Origin: Pseudomonadota bacterium
Lineage (GTDB): Bacteria; Pseudomonadota; Gammaproteobacteria; Burkholderiales; Thiobacillaceae
Assembly: GCA_021802595.1 (NCBI GenBank)
Contig: JAJZRT010000164.1
Location: forward strand, 1-7,585
DNA length: 7,585 bases
Reading direction: 5' to 3'
Positions 1 to 5,015 of this stretch are shown piece after piece. Each line of letters opens with the position of its first letter. The stretch's first letter is position 1. The position numbers and the translations under genes are program-made. The notes below the pieces were generated by a model. That model was not told the origin of the DNA and did not search any database. It worked only from the letters and a program-made list of their open reading frames with translations.

Positions 1-570
1 GTGGTGTATTACGTGCTGAACGACGCCGGGCATGCTGCCGCGTCTGTCCCGACGCCCGCTGACGCCCTGAAGGACTCCGATCCACTACGCGCTAAAGAGC
101 GTGTGGAATCGTATGCGCCTACGCTGACGGAACGCGATACCACCACCGGCGGCTTCTACGACACCGACCAGCTCGTCTTCAGCCGCAGTGCCGGCACCCG
201 CGGCCAGTACCAGTTTGCGCGCTGGACCGAGCGTCCCGGCAAGCGCTTTGCCGAACTCCTGCGCGCCCGGCTCGACCGTCTCGGCGACTACCGTGTCGTT
301 TCCAGCGGCGGCGCTGTGCGCGGCGACCTGATGCTGGACACCCGGCTGGTCGAGTTCTATCACGACGCCACCCGCGAGCCGGGGCAGGTCCGGCTGGTGC
401 TGCGCGCCGAACTGGTGGACCTGAAGCAGCGCAGGCTGCTGGGCCGCCATACCTTCGAGCAGACGGTGCCGCTGACGACCTACGATGCCGCCGGCGCCGC
501 CCGGGCATCCAGCCAGGCGGTCGGCCGCGTGCTGGACGACCTGGGCGCATGGCTCGCGCGCCTCGAATAA
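1..570 (+). CDS. ABC-type transport auxiliary lipoprotein (PqiC/LptE-like fold, ABC_trans_aux family), 5'-partial
   Basis: This is the last 189 codons of a periplasmic, outer-membrane-anchored lipoprotein of the ABC-transport auxiliary family (E. coli PqiC type). Members work with MCE/MlaD-type proteins and an ABC permease in lipid or solvent transport between the membranes. Visible signs are the N-terminal YYVLNDAG stretch, which in the family follows the lipidated Cys by roughly 10-15 residues, the central block QFARWTERPGKRFAELL (about residues 70-86) and the C-terminal helix with SSQAVGRVLDDLGAWL. The frame is open from the first base and no signal peptide or lipobox is present, so the true start lies upstream and the GTG at position 1 is not a credible start. 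The stop is TAA at 568-570. MCE and ABC genes would be expected immediately upstream. The family is assigned from sequence pattern; the substrate is unknown. Confidence 0.8.
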   Translation: MVYYVLNDAGHAAASVPTPADALKDSDPLRAKERVESYAPTLTERDTTTGGFYDTDQLVFSRSAGTRGQYQFARWTERPGKRFAELLRARLDRLGDYRVVSSGGAVRGDLMLDTRLVEFYHDATREPGQVRLVLRAELVDLKQRRLLGRHTFEQTVPLTTYDAAGAARASSQAVGRVLDDLGAWLARLE

Positions 571-617
571 GCGCCTAGAATTCAGACAGCCGTCCCCACA
601 ACAAAAGGAGAGAGACC

Positions 618-1046
618 ATGAAGCGCCTGCTTGCCACCCTGTGCCTGTGTTCCGTCGCGGTTGCCGCCCACGCTGAACTCTCGCAGAAATTCGGATCGCT
701 CGAAGTCCATTACAACGCCATCACCACCGACGAACTGGTGCCCGAAGTCGCCCGCACCTACAAGATCGAGCGCAGCAAGACGCGCGGCCTGCTGACGATG
801 TCGGTGCTGAAGCAGAACAAGGTCGGCGTGCCTTCACCCGTTCCGGCCAGGATCAGTGTCTACTTCACCAACATCACCCTGCAGCTGGCCAATATCACCA
901 TGCGCGAAATCAAGGAGGGCAGCGCGATCTACTACCTGGGCGAATTCCGCGTTGCGCCGCCGGACACCCTGAAATTCCACGCCACCGTCGAAGTGGCGGG
1001 CGAGCCGAAGCACGAAATGACCTTCGAACAGCAGTTCTACAAATAG
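618..1046 (+). CDS. DUF4426 family secreted protein
   Basis: This encodes a 142-residue exported protein of the DUF4426 family, whose function is not known. Residues 1-19 (MKRLLATLCLCSVAVAAHA) form a classical signal peptide with an AHA cleavage site before Glu20, so the mature protein of about 123 residues is probably periplasmic. The mature part shows the family pattern: FGSLEVHYNAITTDELVPEVARTY, then IERSKTRGLLTMSVL, and an immunoglobulin-like run of beta strands ending in EMTFEQQFYK. The start is well supported by AAGGAG at 605-610, seven bases before the ATG. It lies 47 bp behind the lipoprotein gene on the same strand, so co-transcription is possible. TAGAAT at 576-581 resembles a -10 box but has no matching -35. 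The Cys residues at 9 and 11 are within the signal peptide and do not make a convincing lipobox. Confidence 0.82.
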   Translation: MKRLLATLCLCSVAVAAHAELSQKFGSLEVHYNAITTDELVPEVARTYKIERSKTRGLLTMSVLKQNKVGVPSPVPARISVYFTNITLQLANITMREIKEGSAIYYLGEFRVAPPDTLKFHATVEVAGEPKHEMTFEQQFYK

Positions 1047-1059
1047 CAATAGGCCACCC

Positions 1060-1100
1060 GCCCGGCGTCCCGTCCGGGCTGTCTGCCCGCCGGGGACGGG
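1060..1100. terminator. GC-rich hairpin between convergent genes, possible terminator
   Basis: Between the DUF4426 stop and the stop of the reverse-strand TauE-like gene two alternative stems can form. GCCCGG (1060-1065) pairs with CCGGGC (1074-1079). Alternatively CCCGTCC (1069-1075) pairs with GGACGGG (1094-1100), with GGGC/GCCC (1076-1079 and 1085-1088) stacked inside. Placement between convergent genes fits a bidirectional terminator, but there is no U-tract on either strand, so intrinsic termination is uncertain. Confidence 0.35.
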
Positions 1101-1107
1101 TGCGGGG

Positions 1108-1788
1108 TCAGGTGCTGAACAAGGCGGAATACGCGAGCCGCCACAGGCCCCACACGCCGAAGCCGGCCACCATCAGTCCGGCCGCGCGGCGCACCCACAA
1201 GCGCTGCATGAACGGCTGGATCTGCCGGGCGAACAGCCCCATCCCCAGCAGGTTCGGCAGCGTCCCGAGACCGAACGCCAGCATCAGCGCCGCGCCCGAG
1301 CTGGCGCTGCCGGCCGCCAGCGCCGACACCAGCACCGAATACACCAGCCCGCATGGCAGCCAGCCCCAGGCCATGCCGGCCAGCAGCGCCTGCGGCATCG
1401 ATTTCACCGGCAGCAGCTTCTGGAACAGCGGCTTTACCCGGCGCCACAGTGCCCCGCCGGCGCGCTCGAACACCAGCACCCACTGGTTGAACCCGGCCAG
1501 ATACAGACCGAGCAGGATCATCACGATCTGCGCCAGCCCATAGAGCAGCGTCTGCACCGGCAGGAATTCCGCCAGCTTGAGCGATGCACCCAGCGCGCCG
1601 GCCAGCGCGCCGAACATCACGTACGACGACACCCGCCCCAGGTTGTAGGCCAGGTGCAGCCTGAACGGCGGCGTGCTGCCGTCGGCGCGGAAGGAAAACG
1701 CCGCGACGATACCGCCGCACATGCCGACGCAGTGCACCCCGCCCAGCAGGCCGGCGAGCAGGGCGGTCAGCAGCGAGAATTCGATCAT
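1108..1788 (-). CDS. Sulfite exporter TauE/SafE-type membrane protein (DsbD_2 / UreH-like)
   Basis: This encodes a 226-residue inner-membrane protein with about six hydrophobic segments. It carries the family signatures: HCVGMCGG at residues 19-26 in the first helix, the YNLGR motif at 48-52, and PCGLVYS at 145-151. Cys20, Cys24 and Cys146 are placed like the metal- or thiol-handling cysteines of the cytochrome-biogenesis (DsbD_2) transmembrane family. Relatives are often encoded beside cbb3 oxidase assembly genes and have been linked to copper or cytochrome maturation, but no such genes are in this window, so the substrate is open. The ATG at 1786-1788 gives the usual family N-terminus. No good Shine-Dalgarno precedes it: the start codon sits one base from the end of the inverted repeat of the upstream GxxExxY cassette, and the leader is GGATAAAAAA, supplied by that repeat. 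It probably once followed ampG directly. Confidence 0.82.
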   Translation of the reverse strand: MIEFSLLTALLAGLLGGVHCVGMCGGIVAAFSFRADGSTPPFRLHLAYNLGRVSSYVMFGALAGALGASLKLAEFLPVQTLLYGLAQIVMILLGLYLAGFNQWVLVFERAGGALWRRVKPLFQKLLPVKSMPQALLAGMAWGWLPCGLVYSVLVSALAAGSASSGAALMLAFGLGTLPNLLGMGLFARQIQPFMQRLWVRRAAGLMVAGFGVWGLWRLAYSALFST

Positions 1789-1789
1789 T

Positions 1790-1823
1790 TTTTTATCCGC
1801 GAAGGGCGCGAAGGGGCGCGAAG
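1790..1823 (-). repeat. Left inverted repeat of the GxxExxY cassette
   Basis: Read on the minus strand this 34-nt arm consists of three CTTCGCG-type units at about 9-nt spacing followed by GATAAAAA. It matches the arm at 2233-2266 at 31 of 34 positions; the three differences fall in the spacer bases after the first and second CTTCGC units. The arm ends one base before the tauE-like ATG, so it forms the leader of that gene. Confidence 0.85.
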
Positions 1824-1839
1824 AAAGGCATTTAGGGAC

Positions 1840-2223
1840 TCATCGGGAGTTTATAAGGCGTCGCCATTCCAGCTTGCCATGAGAACCGAAATTGATGAGT
1901 ACGCCCACCGATAAGCCAGACGACTTGAGGTGGTTGATGACCTGGGCTTCCTCGCGTCCGGTCAACCGATCCATTGCCTTGAGCTCGACCAGCACGTTGC
2001 CGAAACACAGGAGGTCGCAGACGTAGCTTTTGCCAAGCGGCTGGCCTTTGTATTGAATCACCCGTTCACGTTGCGATTCAAAAGCAACGCCACGAGTAGC
2101 AAGTTCCCGCTCCATCGCCTCCTGGTAAACCGCCTCTAGAAATCCCACTCCAGGCTCGCGATGCACCTCGATCGCCGCCCCCGCTACCGCATAAACCTCT
2201 TCTCGAAATACCAACTCATCCAT
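1840..2223 (-). CDS. GxxExxY family protein (PD-(D/E)XK nuclease-like fold)
   Basis: This encodes a 127-residue protein of the GxxExxY family (PDDEXK_3-like). The naming motif is seen as G27-F-L-E30-A-V-Y33. A nuclease-type active-site pattern follows: Asp70, then VELKA with Glu80 and Lys82, and the helix with Gln94 and Asn97 (QVINHLK). The C-terminal hallmark GVLINFGS is at 107-114. Length is normal for the family and all motif residues are intact, so the gene is not decayed. No activity has been firmly shown for this family as far as I know; nuclease action is inferred from fold. The gene lies wholly within the inverted-repeat cassette, with 9 and 16 bp between its ends and the repeat arms. 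Its start at 2223 has only a weak upstream purine run (GAAGCGAAAA). It reads in the same direction as ampG and could be expressed by read-through from it. Confidence 0.88.
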   Translation of the reverse strand: MDELVFREEVYAVAGAAIEVHREPGVGFLEAVYQEAMERELATRGVAFESQRERVIQYKGQPLGKSYVCDLLCFGNVLVELKAMDRLTGREEAQVINHLKSSGLSVGVLINFGSHGKLEWRRLINSR

Positions 2224-2232
2224 GATTTTTCG

Positions 2233-2266
2233 CTTCGCAACCCTTCGCGTCCTTCGCGGATAAAAA
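2233..2266 (+). repeat. Right inverted repeat of the GxxExxY cassette
   Basis: Plus-strand 34-nt arm made of CTTCGCAAC, CCTTCGCGT and CCTTCGCGG units followed by ATAAAAA, inverted relative to 1790-1823. It ends five bases short of the ampG stop codon (2272-2274, minus strand) and precedes the GxxExxY start on the minus strand. Confidence 0.85.
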
Positions 2267-2271
2267 GGTTT

Positions 2272-3630
2272 TCAGCGCCTCTGCCGACCCACCAGCCACA
2301 CCAGAACCAGCACCGGCAGCCCGATCAGTGCCGTGCCGGTGAAGAAGCTCGCCCAGCCATAGGCATCGACGAACTCGCCGGAAAAGCCGGCGATGAACTT
2401 GGGCAGCAGCAGCATCACCGAGGTGAACAGCGCATATTGCGTGGCCGAATAGGCCTGGTTCACCAGACCGGAGAGATACGCCACGAAGGCGCTCGAGGCG
2501 ATGCCGGCGGAGAGGTTGTCGGCCGATACCGTGAACACCAGCGCGCCGACATCGTGTCCGCGCCCGGCCAGCCAGACGAACAGCAGGTTGGTCGCCGAGG
2601 AGAGCAACGCACCGAGGAACAGCGTGCGCATCACGCCGAGACGCATGGTCAGGATGCCGCCGAGGCCGGCGCCGGCGATCGTCATGATCACGCCGAACAC
2701 CTTGGACACGGTGGCGACCTCGTCCTTGGTGAAGCCCATTTCCTGGTAGAAGGGATTGCTCATCACCCCCATCACCACGTCGGAGATGCGATACAGCGCG
2801 ATCAGCGCCAGCATCAGCGCGGCCTGCCACTTGTAGCGCTGGATGAAATCGATGAACGGCGACAGCACCGCGTCGTAGAACCAGGCGGCGGCATTGAGCG
2901 GCCCGTCCGCCAGTCCGAGGCCGGCGAATTTCTCGCGCGCGTGCATTTCGCGTTCGCTGGTTTCGCGAGCGATGTGTTGTTCCGGCTCGCGGATGGTCAG
3001 CGTGGTGAAAATGCCGACGACCATCAGCGCCGCCATCGCCGTGTAGGCCACCTGCCAGGGATGGAAATCGTAGGTTGCCGGGCTGGTGTCGGCACTTGCC
3101 GCGATCCACAGCGCGCCTGCGCCCGCGGTGATCATCGCGATGCGATAACCCGCCTGGTAGGTCGCCGCCATCGCGCCCTGCTTCTCGGTTTCCACCGCCT
3201 CGATGCGGTAGGCGTCGAGCGCGATGTCCTGCGTCGCCGAGGCGAAGGCGACCGCCAGCGCGAAATATACTGTGTGCGCCAGGTTCACCACCGGGTCGGT
3301 GTTGGCCATGCCGAGCAGCGCCGCGGCAATGCAGATCTGTGACAGCAGCAGCCACGCCCGCCGCCGGCCCAGCGTGCGGGTGAGCACGGGCAGCGGCAGG
3401 CGATCGACCAGCGGCGACCACAGGAACTTGAAGCCGTAGGCCAGCCCCACCCAGCTCAAGTGCCCGATCGTCGCCCGCGCGATGCCCGCCTCGGACAGCC
3501 AGAACGACAGCGTGCCCAGCACCAGCAGCAGGGGCAGCCCGGCCGAAAAGCCGAGGAACAGCATGCCGACGACGCGCGGATGGGCGTAGACCTTGAGGGC
3601 GGCGAGCCAGGGGTGGGGGGTGGGTAACAT
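2272..3630 (-). CDS. ampG: AmpG-like muropeptide MFS transporter
   Basis: This encodes a 452-residue, multi-pass inner-membrane permease of the major facilitator superfamily, AmpG type. AmpG imports anhydro-muropeptides (GlcNAc-anhydroMurNAc-peptides) released during cell-wall turnover for recycling, and in some bacteria thereby controls AmpR/AmpC beta-lactamase induction. Signs are the N-terminal LGFSAGLPLLLVLGTLSFWL (residues 26-45), the loop FKFLWSPLVDRLP followed by LGRRRAW (67-93), and ASATQDIALDAYRIE (130-144), which are characteristic of the AmpG branch. Length is a little under the E. coli protein (about 490 residues). The ATG at 3628-3630 is the only suitable start before the first membrane helix, although no strong ribosome-binding site precedes it. 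No peptidoglycan-recycling neighbour or ampR is visible. The stop is close to the GxxExxY cassette and, beyond it, the tauE-like gene. Confidence 0.87.
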   Translation of the reverse strand: MLPTPHPWLAALKVYAHPRVVGMLFLGFSAGLPLLLVLGTLSFWLSEAGIARATIGHLSWVGLAYGFKFLWSPLVDRLPLPVLTRTLGRRRAWLLLSQICIAAALLGMANTDPVVNLAHTVYFALAVAFASATQDIALDAYRIEAVETEKQGAMAATYQAGYRIAMITAGAGALWIAASADTSPATYDFHPWQVAYTAMAALMVVGIFTTLTIREPEQHIARETSEREMHAREKFAGLGLADGPLNAAAWFYDAVLSPFIDFIQRYKWQAALMLALIALYRISDVVMGVMSNPFYQEMGFTKDEVATVSKVFGVIMTIAGAGLGGILTMRLGVMRTLFLGALLSSATNLLFVWLAGRGHDVGALVFTVSADNLSAGIASSAFVAYLSGLVNQAYSATQYALFTSVMLLLPKFIAGFSGEFVDAYGWASFFTGTALIGLPVLVLVWLVGRQRR

Positions 3631-3916
3631 ATAAGTTTTCGTGTCGACTATTCGCGAATGTTAATAGCTTGCTTATACGGGAGTGTCGGCAACTTACTGA
3701 TATAAAGGTGAAAAAGTTGTTTGCCTTGACGCGGTCATTAATTTTCGATCATTTGCTAACAAGCTATTTATTCCGCCTAGGCATGCAAAAAATTATGCCG
3801 CTTAAAGCCGCTACTCTATCTGATTGGGATTCACTCAAGCCGTGTAATTTCCGGCACCCACAGGGTAGGGTGTGGTCATAGTCGATTCGAAAAGGCCATT
3901 AGGATAAGATGCCGCC
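3631..3916. other. A+T-richer divergent intergenic region
   Basis: This 286-bp gap between ampG (leftward) and the antitoxin gene (rightward) is visibly richer in A+T than the flanking genes and should contain promoters for both. It holds a perfect 10-bp palindrome ATTCGCGAAT (3650-3659) just before ampG and a perfect 9-bp inverted pair AATAGCTTG (3663-3671) and CAAGCTATT (3760-3768). TTGACG at 3726-3731 resembles a -35 box but has no clear -10 partner. A weak CACCC/GGGTG stem lies at 3855-3872. I see no convincing gene; the short open frame at 3669-3881 needs a TTG start and has no family pattern. Confidence 0.5.
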
Positions 3917-4627
3917 ATGACTCAGTACATAGAAAAGGCCGCCATTTTCGATAAGCCAGCCTATCCGGCAAGCGAAGCCGCGTACATCCTTAATCTGCCC
4001 CCCGCCACAGTCAAAGCCTGGAGTTTCGGCCAGAGCTATCGCGGAGGCGATGGCAAAGCCAAGCAATTCAAGGCTGTTATTCACGCAGCCGATTCCCGGC
4101 ACAAATTACTTTCTTTCGCCAATCTGTGCGAACTGCATATCCTCGCTGCTATTCGGCGGGTTCATGGGGTCCGGCTGCGCAAGGTGCGCGATGCGGTTGA
4201 ATACGTGCGAGACAAGTTGGGTGCCGACAGGCCGCTCATCGATCGTCAATTCATGACGAATGGAATTGACCTGTTTGTGGAGCAGGCTCCCAAGCTGCTG
4301 AATGTTTCGCAGCAGGGTCAGGAGGCGCTGCGAGATGAGTTCATGGATGCCTTGGCACGCATCGAAAGGGATAGCAAAGGCAATCCGGTTCGGCTGTTCC
4401 CCTATAGCCGCAGTTCTGGACAGGCCGCCGAGCAGCCCAAAGCGATCGTAATCGACCCCGCCCTCTCTTTTGGCCGGCCTGTCCTGACTGGCGTGGCGGT
4501 CCCGACCGATATCATTTTCGACCGATTCCAGGCTGGCGATTCGCTGGAAGACATGGCGCTCGACTACAACGTTGACGAAAAAGAAATCGAAGAAGCCCTC
4601 CGCTTCGAGCAACGCCGCGACGCCTGA
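3917..4627 (+). CDS. VapB45-like antitoxin, HTH plus DUF433 domain
   Basis: This encodes a 236-residue protein with the layout of the antitoxin of VapBC45-type modules (M. tuberculosis Rv2018 is of similar length). An N-terminal helix-turn-helix-like segment (about residues 16-38, YPASEAAYILNLPPATVKAW) is followed by a helical part LLSFANLCELHILAAIRRVHG (about 64-84), which together resemble a MerR-like DNA-binding region. The C-terminal DUF433 domain (about 176-231) shows IDPALSFGRPVLTGVAVPTDII and SLEDMALDYNVDEKEIEEAL. The expected role is to neutralise the downstream PIN-like toxin and repress its own promoter. The ATG at 3917 follows AGGA at 3901-3904 with a rather long 12-base gap; a closer ATG at 3909 is out of frame and stops at once. 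The 3' end overlaps the toxin gene by 56 bp if the toxin starts at 4572. Base composition is less GC-rich than neighbouring chromosomal genes, suggesting transfer. Confidence 0.82.
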   Translation: MTQYIEKAAIFDKPAYPASEAAYILNLPPATVKAWSFGQSYRGGDGKAKQFKAVIHAADSRHKLLSFANLCELHILAAIRRVHGVRLRKVRDAVEYVRDKLGADRPLIDRQFMTNGIDLFVEQAPKLLNVSQQGQEALRDEFMDALARIERDSKGNPVRLFPYSRSSGQAAEQPKAIVIDPALSFGRPVLTGVAVPTDIIFDRFQAGDSLEDMALDYNVDEKEIEEALRFEQRRDA

Positions 4628-5015
4628 ACCGATCACCCTGTTTGTTGATCGCTGCGCCTGGAGCCGCCCGCTCGGTAAGGCGTTGGACAAGATCGGCGCC
4701 AACTATATTGCGCATCACCAACGCTTTGAGCCTGGAGAGCCGGACGAAGTCTGGCTGGAAGTTGTAGGTCGTGAAGGATGGGGCGTTCTTACGAGAGACA
4801 AGCGCATTCGCTGGCGCCCGGCCGAACTCGATGCTTTCCGTGATCACAAGGTCATCGTTTTTGTGCTGGTGTCCGGCAACATGTCAGCGGCTGGAACAGC
4901 TGATCTTATTTCCCGTCTGTATCCAAAAGTCTTGCGACTGGCTGCACACGCCAAGCCACCTGCCATGTACAGGGTGACGCAGACTGGCACCATCAGCCCG
5001 ATCAAGATCAAATAG
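4572..5015 (+). CDS. VapC45-like PIN-like domain toxin
   Basis: This encodes a protein of up to 147 residues matching the PIN-like toxin partner of DUF433 antitoxins (VapC45 type; Rv2019 is about 138 residues). Such toxins are presumed RNases. Candidate acidic active-site residues are Asp26 in LFVDRCAW, Asp58 in EPDEVW, Asp76 in VLTRDKRI and Glu85 in RPAEL. The conserved domain starts near residue 20. The only start that gives a full domain is the TTG at 4572, which adds a Lys/Ser-rich tail and overlaps the antitoxin gene by 56 bp; no ATG is available before Met104, and no Shine-Dalgarno sits close to the TTG. A CTG further down is possible. Weak initiation plus overlap suggests translation coupled to the antitoxin. 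The 3' end overlaps the convergent methyltransferase gene by 8 bp. Confidence 0.78.
   Translation: MTKKKSKKPSASSNAATPEPITLFVDRCAWSRPLGKALDKIGANYIAHHQRFEPGEPDEVWLEVVGREGWGVLTRDKRIRWRPAELDAFRDHKVIVFVLVSGNMSAAGTADLISRLYPKVLRLAAHAKPPAMYRVTQTGTISPIKIK

Larger units (their letters stand above)
1790..2266. mobile_element. Inverted-repeat-bounded cassette carrying a GxxExxY gene
   Basis: A 477-bp unit is bounded by inverted 34-nt repeats that agree at 31 of 34 positions (1790-1823 and 2233-2266) and holds a single gene of the GxxExxY family. It fits almost exactly between the ampG stop (2272-2274) and the tauE-like start (1786-1788). There is no transposase and no obvious target-site duplication in the flanking bases. 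My recollection is that GxxExxY genes in many genomes are accompanied by closely similar CTTCGCG-type repeats. Whether the unit moves, and how, is inference. Confidence 0.6.

Noticed and set aside
576..581. TAGAAT as a -10 box for the DUF4426 gene
   Set aside because: No -35-like hexamer at 16-18 bases upstream; the gene may simply be co-transcribed.
2161..3342. Long plus-strand open frame (393 codons) opposite ampG
   Set aside because: It is antisense to a clear AmpG coding region, is His/Arg/Gly-rich as expected for a shadow frame in GC-rich DNA, and has no family pattern.
3726..3754. TTGACG as part of a sigma-70 promoter for the antitoxin gene
   Set aside because: At 17 bases downstream only TCATTT is found, a poor -10 match, so the site is not supported.
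3669..3881. 70-codon plus-strand frame in the intergenic gap
   Set aside because: Needs a TTG start, has no ribosome-binding site and no family resemblance; more likely non-coding.
4106..4702. 198-codon minus-strand open frame opposite the antitoxin/toxin genes
   Set aside because: No recognisable domain, whereas the plus strand encodes DUF433 and PIN-like domains over the same bases.
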